Source: Streptomyces sp. H27-C3
GTDB lineage: Bacteria; Actinomycetota; Actinomycetes; Streptomycetales; Streptomycetaceae
Direction: 5' to 3'
Assembly (NCBI RefSeq): GCF_030063415.1
Contig: NZ_JASITA010000009.1
Coordinates: forward strand, 88,958-152,957
Length of the DNA stretch: 64,000 bases
Shown here in pieces: positions 1 through 7,910 of this stretch. The notes beneath the pieces were generated by a model. That model made no database searches. It saw nothing but the letters and a program-made list of their open reading frames with translations, and was not told the origin of the DNA. Position 1 is the first letter of the stretch. The number at the start of each line of letters is the position of its first letter. The translations under genes and the position numbers were made by a program.

Positions 1-108
1 CCCCCCCGCCCCCCCCCCCCCGCCGCCCACCACCCCCTTGGAGCAACTCCTACAGGTCTTCCGGCAAGAGACGGTCAACGATCGTCGGCGGCTAATGCTC
101 CCGCACGA
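1..108. other. C-rich left edge of the window
   Basis: The first ~37 bases are almost pure C with a few G and A, followed by ordinary sequence up to the relaxase stop codon. No gene or motif is recognised. A run this homogeneous at the very start may be a contig end or assembly artefact, so nothing is called here. Confidence 0.4.
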
Positions 109-1797
109 TCACGACAAACGAGATGACTTCCTTGTAACTGGAGAGGCCGAGGCGCGTGGTGTGGTAGATACGGACGTTGTTTTGCTGATGCTGCTTCGGC
201 TTCGAGCCGCTTGGGTTCGTCGGTTCGGTTGGGCGATGACGCGCCAGTTGAGAGTCTCGGCAGGGTATTCGGCGCTGGATTGCTGGCGCTGGGAGCCCAA
301 CTCGGAGAGAAGGCGGCGGACGTTGTTGCCGTTGGCTTCAGCGCGAGCGAGGGTGGTGGTCAGCGCAGGCCAGGAAGGGTCGGCCATGAGGCGGTCGGCG
401 TCGTCGGGGATGGCTGCGCGGAGGTCCTTCTCGAAGCGGCGGGCCGTCTCGGCTCGTGGGGTGCGGCGGCTCAGGTCTGCCAGGACGGGGGTGGCGGCCT
501 GCTGGTAGCCGGCCTGGAGGTGGCGGAAGGCTTCGTCGGCTGCTGCGGCTTGCTGTTGGTGGCCTCGCTGCTCGTGCCACTTGGCGGCTGCGCGCGCCAG
601 GTGCACGGTGGCGAAGAGCAGGGCGATGGCGAGTCCGCCGGGCTCGTTGGAGGCATAGGTGAGTTCCTTGGCGGCTTGGCGCAGGGCGGTAGCGGCCTGG
701 TGGTCCGCGCGGGTGGCGGATCGGCGGGCGCGGTTGAACGCCGTGGCTGCTGCGCGTAGCTCTGCGCGGTGCGGGCCGGGTGTGGCGCTGGCGATGTTGT
801 AGAGGGCGCCGCCGAAGGCGGCGAGGTGGGCCTGGGCGGCGGCATCGTCGTCGGAGTCGAGGGCGGTGTGTGCCGTCTGTATCGCGGCGATGGTGTGCTG
901 CCACGGCTCGGCGGGATCTCCTACGAACCGCGGGCGGTCGGCTATCTCCTGGTCGGTGAGGTTTTCGCGGAGGCGATTGATGGAGAGGTCGGGGGAGAGC
1001 TTCGATCCGCCGTACCAGACGGGTTCGCCGGCGCTGTTGTTGTCGCCGGGTGCGGCGAGGCTGTAGCCGATCACGTCGCCGCTCTCGGGGCCGAGGCGTG
1101 TCTTGACCTTGATGCCGAGGGACTGCAGCACGGTGAAGTAGTCGGCCTCGGTCTGCACGGCGGCGGCGACGGCGTATGCCCGCTCGCGCAGCCACTGTCG
1201 TGCTGTCACGGTCTGGCCTTGGCGCTCGGCCTTGGCGCGTTCGGCACCGGTGGGGGTGCGAGGCGCGGTGAGGTCACCGGACTTCAGGCGGCGCAGGCCG
1301 AACTCGGCCTCGATCCTGCGGCACTCCGCCTGGGCCCGTCGGCCGTCCTGGTGGGTGCGTGGGCGGCGTCCGTCGGCGCGGACGGTGGTAGCCATGATGT
1401 GGATGTGGTCGTCGGCGTGGCGCACTGCGATCCATCGGCATGCCCTCTCGTCGCCTTCAGGGGCGATGCCCGTGGCATGCACGACGCGGCGGGCTACCTC
1501 GGCCCACTCGGCGTCGGTGAGGTAGCGGTCGCCGGGCGCGGTGCGGACCGGGCAGTGCCAGACGTGCTGCGGTGGCTTCTTGCCGCCGAGCTCGCGGGTG
1601 CGGAGGTCGACGTGGTGGTCGAGTCGTTTGGCGAGCTGGGAGTAGGTTGCTGCCGGGTCGCGGCCGGGGTCGGGGGCGCCGGCCATGTCCCAGGCGGCGA
1701 CGATGTGGGGGTTGGTGTGTTCGTCGCGGCGGCCGGGGCCGAAGAGGTAGGCGATCAGTCCGCGGCTGTCGGAGCCGGTGGAGACGTCAGGAACCAT
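109..1797 (-). CDS. Relaxase / mobilization nuclease (MobA-like)
   Basis: Probable DNA relaxase of an integrative mobilizable element, 562 aa. Such enzymes nick one strand at oriT and stay bound to the 5' end during conjugation. The HUH metal-binding signature is visible around residues 125-145 (WIAVRHADDHIHIMATTVR), followed by DGRR, the usual form in actinobacterial relaxases. The C-terminal ~250 residues are Ala/Arg-rich and helical with no recognised domain. The ATG at 1797 lies inside the end of the upstream MobC-like gene (11 nt overlap), which suggests translational coupling. The element carries no visible transfer machinery in this window, so it would depend on another conjugative system or on genes to the left. 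Family call firm; nick site unknown. Confidence 0.88.
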   Translation of the reverse strand: MVPDVSTGSDSRGLIAYLFGPGRRDEHTNPHIVAAWDMAGAPDPGRDPAATYSQLAKRLDHHVDLRTRELGGKKPPQHVWHCPVRTAPGDRYLTDAEWAEVARRVVHATGIAPEGDERACRWIAVRHADDHIHIMATTVRADGRRPRTHQDGRRAQAECRRIEAEFGLRRLKSGDLTAPRTPTGAERAKAERQGQTVTARQWLRERAYAVAAAVQTEADYFTVLQSLGIKVKTRLGPESGDVIGYSLAAPGDNNSAGEPVWYGGSKLSPDLSINRLRENLTDQEIADRPRFVGDPAEPWQHTIAAIQTAHTALDSDDDAAAQAHLAAFGGALYNIASATPGPHRAELRAAATAFNRARRSATRADHQAATALRQAAKELTYASNEPGGLAIALLFATVHLARAAAKWHEQRGHQQQAAAADEAFRHLQAGYQQAATPVLADLSRRTPRAETARRFEKDLRAAIPDDADRLMADPSWPALTTTLARAEANGNNVRRLLSELGSQRQQSSAEYPAETLNWRVIAQPNRRTQAARSRSSISKTTSVSTTPRASASPVTRKSSRLS

Positions 1798-2494
1798 GAA
1801 CCTTTCCTCCCGCCAGGAGTTGGTCGATGAGGTGGAAGCTGTTCTGCGCTGCTTGCTCGACGCGGTCGAGAACGGTCTCGGCGCGTTCGGGCAAGGTTCC
1901 TCGGTTGATGGCTGCGGTGATCTGGTTGAGGTTGCCGCCGATGCGGTTCAGCGCGACCGTGTGCGCCTCGACGGCCTCGATCAGTGGGCGCAGAGGATCG
2001 TCCTCCGGACTGCCGACCATCCCCGCCTTGCCCTGCGCAACAGCCAGGGCCGCGTCCCCGACGAATCCGGCGAACCTCTGACCGCGCTGGTGAGCGGCGG
2101 CGCTGATCACCTGGACCGCAGTGCGCGTGAAGCGGATGGTCTTCTCCTGGTCGCGCTTCTCCACGGTGCGCTTGCGGTTCATCTGCGCGGGCAGGACGGG
2201 GGCGTCGAGATCACGCCAGGACGGCTGCTCGACGAGCGGTGGGACATCGGCTGGCGGATTGCGAGAAGCTACGGGGTCGGCTGTGGGCCGGCAAGAGTCC
2301 TCAACCACTCCCTCCTCCGGCTCGGGCGCCCCTTGGCGCTCGGCCTTGTCCTCCGCCACCCCTGGGGCGGGGGCAAGCGCGGACGAAGCCTCGTTAGAGG
2401 CTCGTTCGCTCCAGCTTGCTGCTGGTCGTCGGGTGAGCCTGAACAGTTTCCTGCGGCGGCGGGAGGTGGTGTCGTCGGCGTTCGATTCGGGCAT
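1787..2494 (-). CDS. MobC-like relaxosome accessory protein
   Basis: 235 aa accessory protein, probably a relaxosome DNA-binding partner of the downstream relaxase. The first ~105 residues are Arg/Pro/Glu-rich and look disordered. From about residue 110 there is a basic segment (RTVEKRDQEKTIRFTR), and near residue 190 the motif ALNRIGGNLNQITAAINRG, a hallmark of MobC/ribbon-helix-helix mobilization proteins. It overlaps the relaxase start by 11 nt, the usual mobC-mobA order. The region just upstream (2535-2658) holds nested inverted repeats that could be its binding site. Confidence 0.8.
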   Translation of the reverse strand: MPESNADDTTSRRRRKLFRLTRRPAASWSERASNEASSALAPAPGVAEDKAERQGAPEPEEGVVEDSCRPTADPVASRNPPADVPPLVEQPSWRDLDAPVLPAQMNRKRTVEKRDQEKTIRFTRTAVQVISAAAHQRGQRFAGFVGDAALAVAQGKAGMVGSPEDDPLRPLIEAVEAHTVALNRIGGNLNQITAAINRGTLPERAETVLDRVEQAAQNSFHLIDQLLAGGKVHGS

Positions 2495-2534
2495 GGTGGT
2501 GCTCCGTCAGTCGTGTGGGGTGGTGCGTCGTCGC

Positions 2535-2658
2535 ATCCGTCGCATCCGTCGCGTGGCTGGTCAGCACAGGTACGGAGACGACCGCAGGTACGGAGTGATC
2601 CGTAACGCCGCGGAGATCCGTCCCCGCGCTGACCTGCGCGGGGACGGATGCGACGGAT
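2535..2658. repeat. Nested inverted repeats upstream of mobC: candidate oriT
   Basis: A 16-bp arm at 2535-2550 (ATCCGTCGCATCCGTC) is repeated as its exact reverse complement at 2643-2658. Inside lies a perfect 14-bp hairpin (2616-2629 with 2636-2649, loop TGACCT) whose right arm shares bases with the outer repeat, so the two pairings exclude each other. Two direct copies of CAGGTACGGAG sit at 2567 and 2585, 18 bp apart. This lies in the only gap between mobC and the DUF3631 gene, where an oriT or relaxosome site would be expected. It could instead be a terminator for the upstream gene. Structure is seen; function is inferred. Confidence 0.5.
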
Positions 2659-2674
2659 TGATGCGGACCTGGAG

Positions 2675-4114
2675 TCAGCGAGTGGGCCTATGGCCTGCGG
2701 GCCCTCCCGGCGTGCCGGTGGGCAGCGTCCCGGACGGAGGGGCGGGCGGCCTGCCCTGGGCCGGTCGTGCCGGGACCCCGGCGCTGGGTACCGATGGGGC
2801 GGGGTCAGGGCAGTAGCGGGCCCAGGAGTCCACGAACTGGTTACGGGCGTACGCCTTGGCCTGCCTGCCGTTTTCGAACCGGTGGTTGGCCGGGCTGATA
2901 CCGAAGTCGCGCAACAAGTTCGCCAGGTGATAGGCGTTGAGCCCCTTCGTGCCGTACTCCGCCCACGGGGCCTCGGCGTCCTGGATGAGCACGGCGAGCA
3001 GGTCCTGACTGCGCAAAGCCTCCCTACCGCCCTCCTGATCGAAGGCACGGCGGATGTCGCGCAGCAGCCGCGTCTTCAGCGTCGTCTGCTCGTCCTGGAC
3101 CACCTCGCTGCGCGTCATCGCCAGACAGGCCGCACGTGCCAGCGCGGGCCAGTGCCCACCGGCGAGATCGGCGACGATGACCAGCGGCTCCCATGTGTCG
3201 GCGGCGCGGTCCTCGACGGGCATCTTCGGCACCGAGCCCGCGACGGTGCCGCGCAAGGGGACCAGCCAGTCGGCCAGCCGGTCGCGCAGCGCGTGCAGTT
3301 CTGGCACGGAGTACCGCGAGCGGAACGGGGTGATCCGCTCGCCCGGCTTCCGCTTCTGCATCCGGATGACGATCGCGCGGTCCATGATCGTGTCCGGCAG
3401 GTCGCCGATGCCGGCCAGCGCCGCCATCGCGAAGGTGGGGAACGCGGTCGGCTTGTGCTCCGGCCCGGAGATCCGCCAGGCGGGCCGGTTGCGCTGGTGC
3501 CCGGCGTTCAGCAGGCCACGCAGGTCCTCCTTGTCGCCCGCCTTGGGGCCGAAGATGGTGTCGGCCTCATCCACCAGCAGCGTCGGCGGATTCTTGCCGA
3601 TGACGCGGAAGACGACCGCCGGGGAGGTGTTCACCGTCATCATCGGCTGGTGGACGGTCTCGTAGAGAACGTCCAGGAGACGGGACTTGCCGCACCCCTT
3701 GGTCGGCCCGACCACCGCCAGTCGCGGCGCGTGCTGGAGGCCAGGCTGGATGTGGGAGGCCGCGACCCAGAGTGTGACGGCGGTCAGGGCCTCGTCACTC
3801 GGCAGTACGACGTACCGCCCGATCGCCGTACGGAGGTCATCCAGCAGCGCGGGGCCTTCGCCTGCCGCCCCGCCGCCGTCTTGGATTTCTGGTCCGCCTG
3901 GATCAGGCTCGCCTGCGCTGCCCGACGCGGTCGTCGGGGCACTGACCTTGGCAGGTCGCGAATCGCGCGTGCTCCGGTGCGGAGCATCGGTGGCCGGACC
4001 TCCGACGGCGGGGCGTGCTTCCCGGTCACGAGGCAGGCCCTGGCCCGGGACTGCGATGGGCGGCCAGACAACACCGGATGTGTTCGAGGCGGCGGGGGAC
4101 GTAGGGTCCTTCAT
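2675..4114 (-). CDS. DUF3631 P-loop ATPase (plasmid/element replication type)
   Basis: 479 aa. DUF3631 proteins occur on actinobacterial plasmids and integrative elements and resemble the ATPase part of primase-helicase proteins. A Walker A motif (GPTKGCGKS) lies near residue 137 and a Walker B-like TLLVDEADTIFG near residue 182. The tail after ~residue 440 is Pro/Gly-rich. The N-terminal ~90 residues are low complexity, so the full primase part of longer relatives is missing. ATG at 4114 is preceded by AGAGGAA on the minus strand. It may drive replication of the excised element; no typical RepSA replicase is seen in this window. Confidence 0.75.
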   Translation of the reverse strand: MKDPTSPAASNTSGVVWPPIAVPGQGLPRDREARPAVGGPATDAPHRSTRDSRPAKVSAPTTASGSAGEPDPGGPEIQDGGGAAGEGPALLDDLRTAIGRYVVLPSDEALTAVTLWVAASHIQPGLQHAPRLAVVGPTKGCGKSRLLDVLYETVHQPMMTVNTSPAVVFRVIGKNPPTLLVDEADTIFGPKAGDKEDLRGLLNAGHQRNRPAWRISGPEHKPTAFPTFAMAALAGIGDLPDTIMDRAIVIRMQKRKPGERITPFRSRYSVPELHALRDRLADWLVPLRGTVAGSVPKMPVEDRAADTWEPLVIVADLAGGHWPALARAACLAMTRSEVVQDEQTTLKTRLLRDIRRAFDQEGGREALRSQDLLAVLIQDAEAPWAEYGTKGLNAYHLANLLRDFGISPANHRFENGRQAKAYARNQFVDSWARYCPDPAPSVPSAGVPARPAQGRPPAPPSGTLPTGTPGGPAGHRPTR

Positions 4115-4262
4115 AGACGTTCCTCTCGGGTGGAGGGCGAGACGGACAAGGTCCCGCCTCTCACCGGTTCGTTCGTTCAGGGATGGGCGACGTGCAGGGG
4201 AATTCCCGGCCCTCGGCGTTGACGCGCCGGGGGCCGTTCCTGCGTCTGGGCGGGGCGGCGGC

Positions 4263-4457
4263 TCATGAGGCCAGGCCCCACTCGTGCTCGCCGTCGATCA
4301 GCGCGCGCTCGTAGCGCAGCAGTTCGGCCTCGGGGTAGAGCACCCGCTTGCCGACCTTGATGCCGCGCGGCCCCTTCTTGAGCTGGCGCCAGTAGCGGAC
4401 GGTGCTCTCGGCGGTGCGGTAGCGCTCGGCGACCTCGGCGGTGGTCAGGTATCGCAT
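4263..4457 (-). CDS. xis: Excisionase-like MerR/Xis-type HTH protein
   Basis: 64 aa, the size of actinobacterial Xis proteins. A helix-turn-helix of the AlpA/Xis type covers most of it: YLTTAEVAERYRTAESTVRYW, then a basic wing with VGKRVLYPEAELLRY. It probably bends DNA at the att site and sets the direction of the integrase reaction. It is transcribed away from the XRE regulator and the integrase, with a 121-bp shared promoter region between. In most such elements xis is immediately upstream of int on the same strand; here it is divergent. Confidence 0.8.
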   Translation of the reverse strand: MRYLTTAEVAERYRTAESTVRYWRQLKKGPRGIKVGKRVLYPEAELLRYERALIDGEHEWGLAS

Positions 4458-4578
4458 GCGTTCCCATTCGGCTAGGTGGCGATTCGATCTGCATAATCAG
4501 TACCTCATGAATCGGCGGTTAGCCAAACCGGGAAGCCCATGTTTCAATTTGGATAGCGACGGTCGCGATGGAGGTTCG
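4458..4578. promoter_or_regulatory. Divergent promoter region between xis and the XRE regulator
   Basis: This 121-bp gap is clearly more AT-rich than its surroundings (ATAATCAG, CATGTTTCAATTTGGATAG), as expected for promoters and operators of an element switch. It must serve xis (leftward) and the XRE regulator plus integrase (rightward). CGATTC and GAATCG flank the AT-rich core about 22 bp apart and could be operator half sites. GGAGG at 4570-4574 fixes the XRE start. No -10/-35 box can be assigned with confidence. Confidence 0.5.
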
Positions 4579-5079
4579 ATGGCAAGCGAGAAGGCCGAGG
4601 GCGGCGAAGTGCCGCTGCTCTACAGCGAAGGCAACGTGGCGGGCCGCGTGGCCCTGGAGCGCGAGGTCAGAGGGTGGAGCACAACCGAGCTGGCCGAACG
4701 CGTGACCAGAGCCGGAGTGAAGATGAACCAGACGGCCGTGTGGCGCATCGAGAACGGCTCACCCCGTCGCCGGATCAACCTCGACGAGGCGCTCGCCTTC
4801 TCCCGCGTCTTCGAGCTCCCCCTCGAAGAGCTGATGTCGCCGCCCCTCGAAGGGCTCGACGTCGACAGCCGGCGGCTCGTCCAGGAAGCCGTCGAAGCGT
4901 TCTACGAAACCCGTGACGCCCGCGATCGTCTGCACCGTGCCGTGGTCGCCGTCGCCGACCACATCAAGGCCCACCCGGACAGCTCGCGGGCGATCCACGA
5001 GCAGTGCCTCCGTCTCATGGGCGACGAGCGAGACGCCCGTCTCCTCAGCGGCGACATCGAGGACGGGGGTCACTACTGA
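4579..5079 (+). CDS. XRE-family transcriptional regulator
   Basis: 166 aa. An N-terminal XRE helix-turn-helix at about residues 25-80 (NVAGRVALEREVRGWSTTEL, later MNQTAVWRIENGSPRR) is followed by a helical C-terminal part of unknown role. Start chosen at 4579 because GGAGG ends 4 bp upstream; a longer frame begins at 4441 but has no ribosome site. It sits 24 bp before the integrase gene on the same strand and probably controls int and the divergent xis, as repressors of integrative elements do. Confidence 0.8.
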   Translation: MASEKAEGGEVPLLYSEGNVAGRVALEREVRGWSTTELAERVTRAGVKMNQTAVWRIENGSPRRRINLDEALAFSRVFELPLEELMSPPLEGLDVDSRRLVQEAVEAFYETRDARDRLHRAVVAVADHIKAHPDSSRAIHEQCLRLMGDERDARLLSGDIEDGGHY

Positions 5080-5103
5080 CAACCAGCATGAAGGAGAAGT
5101 CAC

Positions 5104-6258
5104 TTGGCGAACGTCCAGAAGCGGCCCAACGGCAAATGGCGTGCCCGCTACCGCGACCTCGACGGCAAGGAGCACGCCCGGCACTTCGACCGCAAGGTCG
5201 ACGCCCAGCGTTGGATCGACGAGGTCACTGCCTCGCTCGTCACCGGGCAGTACGTCGATCCCCGCGCGGGGCGGGTCTCGTTCGAGACGTACGCGAAGCG
5301 CTGGGAGGATTCACTCATCGCAGGTGAGGCCCGCGAGCGCATCACCGACAACGCGCTCCGGCTCCACCTCATACCGGCCCTCGGTGCGCGGACCATGGCG
5401 GCGATACGCCGCAACGACGTACAGGTCCTGTTCAAGGCGCTGTCCGGGCAGCTCTCGCCAGGCAGCGTGCGCAACGTCTACGACGTACTCGTACGGCTGA
5501 TGACGGCAGCCGTCTACGACAAGGTGATCGCCGAGACGCCCTGTTGCAAGATCACCCTTCCCCCGCTGGCGGACGAGGAGATCACCCCGCCCACCGTCGC
5601 GCAGGTGGCGGCGATGGCCGCCGTGATGCCGCCGTACCTCCGCGCAGCCGTCGTCGTACTCGCCGGATCGGGCTTGCGCATAGGGGAGTTGCTGGGGCTG
5701 AAGGTCTCGGACGTGGACTTCAAGCTCGGCACGATCCGTATCGAGCGGCAGCGGCTTCAGTCCGGCCTGATCGGGCCGCCGAAGACCAGCAAGTCGCGGC
5801 GTACGGTCCCGGTCGGCGAGGTCGTCACCGACGCGCTGCTCACGCATCTCGCCGCACGGCCGTCGCGGGAGTGGCTGTTCACGATGGAGGAGGGGGAACC
5901 GCTCAACTACCGACGCTGGAAGACGGAGTGGAACTGCGCACGCAGGGCGCTCCAGGCGGCGGAGAAGGAAGCCGCCGAGCGCGAGGGCCGCAAGCCCGTG
6001 GAGCTGCCGCGCATGGTGACCCACGACCTGCGGCACTTCTTCGCCTCCGCGCTCATCGCGGGCGGGGCGAGCGTCAAGCAGGTGCAGTTGGTCCTCGGCC
6101 ACGCGTCCGCCGTCATCACGCTGCGGATCTACGCGCACCTGTGGCCGGGCGAAGAAGACCGCACCCGCTCCGTCATGGACGCCGTGCTCGGCGGCCTGCG
6201 GACCGGGTGCGGACAGGTAAGCGATCTGACTAGCGAAACCGCAGGTCAGACGGCCTAA
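5104..6258 (+). CDS. int: Tyrosine site-specific integrase
   Basis: 384 aa integrase. It has an AP2-like/SAM-like N-terminus (residues 1-60), a core-binding domain (about 60-150), and a catalytic domain with all expected residues: R192 (GSGLRIGE), a basic KTSKSRR loop near 227-233, HDLRH at 307-311, H333 (LGHAS) and the nucleophile Y343 (RIYAHLW). The start is TTG at 5104, set by AAGGAG 7-8 bp upstream; a rare start may keep expression low. The stop lies 8 bp from the end of the converging sodN gene, so the element boundary must be very close. It probably mediates integration and, with Xis, excision. Confidence 0.93.
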   Translation: MANVQKRPNGKWRARYRDLDGKEHARHFDRKVDAQRWIDEVTASLVTGQYVDPRAGRVSFETYAKRWEDSLIAGEARERITDNALRLHLIPALGARTMAAIRRNDVQVLFKALSGQLSPGSVRNVYDVLVRLMTAAVYDKVIAETPCCKITLPPLADEEITPPTVAQVAAMAAVMPPYLRAAVVVLAGSGLRIGELLGLKVSDVDFKLGTIRIERQRLQSGLIGPPKTSKSRRTVPVGEVVTDALLTHLAARPSREWLFTMEEGEPLNYRRWKTEWNCARRALQAAEKEAAEREGRKPVELPRMVTHDLRHFFASALIAGGASVKQVQLVLGHASAVITLRIYAHLWPGEEDRTRSVMDAVLGGLRTGCGQVSDLTSETAGQTA

Positions 6259-6300
6259 CCAGAGATCAAGCCTTCTTGGTCTCCCAGAAGATCTTGTCGA
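6240..6300. other. Predicted element/chromosome junction (attR) at the sodN 3' end
   Basis: The integrase gene ends at 6258 and sodN ends at 6266, so the mobile element must meet the chromosome here. No tRNA lies nearby. The sodN C-terminus (KIFWETKKA) matches the usual protein end, so if the crossover is inside the gene the element must restore the same sequence. A TCTGAC/GTCAGA inverted pair frames 6226-6251. The att core cannot be defined without the other end of the element, which is outside the window. Confidence 0.35.
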
Positions 6301-6661
6301 TCTGGGCGATGTAGTCCAGCGCCTTCTGGCCCGTCGCCGGGTCCTTCGAGCCCTTCGCGGCGCTGAGCGCCTTCAGGGTGTCGTTGACCAGATGGTGCAG
6401 CTCGGGGTACTTCTCGAAGTGCGGGGGCTTGAAGTAGTCGCTCCAGAGCACCGAGACGTGGTGCTTGGCGAGCTCCGCGCGCTGCTCCTTGATGACCGTC
6501 GCGCGCGCCTGGAAGTGCGCGTCGTCGTTCGCCTGCATCTTGTCCTGGACGCCCTTGACCGACTCGGCCTCGATGCGGGCCTGGGCCGGGTCGTACACGC
6601 CACAGGGCAGATCGCAGTGTGCGCTGACCTTGACCTTGGGGGCAAACAGTCGGGAGAGCAT
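6266..6661 (-). CDS. sodN: Nickel superoxide dismutase precursor
   Basis: 131 aa precursor of the cytoplasmic Ni-SOD, which converts superoxide to oxygen and hydrogen peroxide. The start ATG at 6661 gives a 14-residue leader (MLSRLFAPKVKVSA), after which the mature enzyme begins HCDLPCGVYDP. His1, Cys2 and Cys6 of the mature protein form the nickel hook, so the leader must be cut before nickel can bind. AGGAAG precedes the ATG on the minus strand. The gene is divergent from sodX, which encodes the matching protease. The family and maturation scheme are established in Streptomyces; all nickel ligands are visible. Confidence 0.97.
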   Translation of the reverse strand: MLSRLFAPKVKVSAHCDLPCGVYDPAQARIEAESVKGVQDKMQANDDAHFQARATVIKEQRAELAKHHVSVLWSDYFKPPHFEKYPELHHLVNDTLKALSAAKGSKDPATGQKALDYIAQIDKIFWETKKA

Positions 6662-6801
6662 GAGCTTCCTTCCTCGTGATCGTCTTCTCATGGGGGACAT
6701 TACTCCGTGAGAGGCGTGTTTTGGCGGGTGCCCCCATGGGCTTAGGCCAAAAGTCCAGGGTGAGTATGGGACTGGTGGAGGATCGGACCGGGAGGTACCG
6801 G

Positions 6802-7227
6802 ATGACGGATCAAGGGCGGGAGCCGGGAGCGCTGTTCGGAGTCGCCGAGGTGACAGGTCTTTCCATGGTGCCCACGCTGCGGCACCGGGATCAGCTGCTG
6901 GTGCACTACGGAGCGCAGCTCCGTCCGGGTGCCGTGGCCCTGCTGCGCCATCCGTTGCAGCAGGATCTGATCATCGTGAAGCGGCTGGTCGAGCGACGCG
7001 ACGCCGGCTGGTGGGTGCTCGGGGACAACCCTGACGCCGAGGTCGTGGACAGCCGGGCGTTCGGCGTGGTGCCCGGCGAGCTGGTGCTCGGGCGGGTGCG
7101 GGCGCGGTACCGGCCGATCAGGGCAGGGCGTCAGCGGTCCGCCGGTGTGGTGCTGTCCTGGCTGGTGTCGGCCGTGCGGCCGGTGCTCGCCGAACGCTCC
7201 GTCTCCAGGCGCTTGCGGGCGCGGTAG
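6802..7227 (+). CDS. sodX: Ni-SOD maturation protease SodX
   Basis: 141 aa S24/S26-type peptidase related to signal peptidases, expected to remove the SodN leader. Ser21 in GLSMVPTL and Lys60 in LIIVKRL form the Ser-Lys dyad; DNPDAEVVDSR follows, typical of this family. Start chosen at 6802 (MTDQGRE) because GGGAGG lies at 6791-6796; a longer frame from 6676 has no support. It is divergent from sodN, separated by 140 bp. Its last 97 bp overlap, tail to tail, with the end of the CGNR gene on the other strand. Confidence 0.93.
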   Translation: MTDQGREPGALFGVAEVTGLSMVPTLRHRDQLLVHYGAQLRPGAVALLRHPLQQDLIIVKRLVERRDAGWWVLGDNPDAEVVDSRAFGVVPGELVLGRVRARYRPIRAGRQRSAGVVLSWLVSAVRPVLAERSVSRRLRAR

Positions 7228-7760
7228 GCCGCGACGTTGGCGCGGGTCGCGCAGCGGTCCGAGCAGTAGCGGCGGGAGCGGTTGGTCGAGGTGTCGAGAT
7301 AGGCGTTGCGGCACGGCGCTGCCTCGCACAGGCCCAGCCGGTCCGCGCCGTGTTCCGTGAGGTGGAAGGCGAGGCCCATCGAGGCGATGGCCGCGTAGCC
7401 CGCGGTCGCGTTGGAGGGGTGGTCGGCGAGGTGCATGTGCCAGTCGGGGCGGCCGTCGTCCTTGTGTACTTCGTGTCCCGAGATCTGTGGGCTGACGGGG
7501 AACTCCATGAGGAGTGAGTTCAGCAGGTCCACGGCCAGCGTCTCGTCGCGGCCGTCCGCCGCCTCGAAGATCGCGCGCAGGCGGGCCCGCACCGAACGGA
7601 AGCGGGTGACGTCCGCGTCCGTGGTGCGGCGGGCCGCCTGGGCGTTGCCCACGAAGAGCGCGCGGACCGCGTCCACCGAGGTGAGGGAGTCCTTGTTGCG
7701 GGCCGGCTCCTCGGTGTTGACCAGGCGCACGGCATAGTCCGAGTAATAGGCCAGTTCCAC
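7131..7760 (-). CDS. CGNR zinc-finger (ABATE-domain) protein
   Basis: 209 aa. The N-terminal part (MELAYYSDYAVRLVNTEEP) is the ABATE/stress-response domain, and the C-terminal part has the CGNR zinc finger, seen here as CEAAPCRNAYLDTSTNRSRR then YCSDRCATRANVAAYRARKR. These proteins are thought to be DNA-binding regulators. The third motif residue differs from the CGN consensus (it reads APCRNAYLD), which is common. The last 32 codons overlap the 3' end of sodX on the opposite strand. A set of 15-bp tandem repeats lies just upstream of its start. Confidence 0.85.
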   Translation of the reverse strand: MELAYYSDYAVRLVNTEEPARNKDSLTSVDAVRALFVGNAQAARRTTDADVTRFRSVRARLRAIFEAADGRDETLAVDLLNSLLMEFPVSPQISGHEVHKDDGRPDWHMHLADHPSNATAGYAAIASMGLAFHLTEHGADRLGLCEAAPCRNAYLDTSTNRSRRYCSDRCATRANVAAYRARKRLETERSASTGRTADTSQDSTTPADR

Positions 7761-7824
7761 TTGTAGTCCTTACGGCGGCGGTCTAAGGTCTGAGTAATAG
7801 CTGGTCTTGCTTCGAGGGTATTAC

Positions 7825-7899
7825 GTAGCGAGTGTTCGCGTAGCGAGTGCATCCGTAGTGGGTGCTTGAGTAGTGGGTGTTTGCGTAGTGGATGCAGTG
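7825..7899. repeat. Five tandem copies of a 15-bp unit
   Basis: Units start at 7825, 7840, 7855, 7870 and 7885: GTAGCGAGTGTTCGC, GTAGCGAGTGCATCC, GTAGTGGGTGCTTGA, GTAGTGGGTGTTTGC, GTAGTGGATGCAGTG. They fill most of the space between the divergent CGNR and methyltransferase genes and end at the methyltransferase ribosome site. Because 15 is a multiple of 3 they would encode a pentapeptide repeat if translated, but no convincing gene covers them. They may set promoter spacing or bind a regulator. Confidence 0.85.
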
Positions 7900-7910
7900 G
7901 AGGCGTTCTG

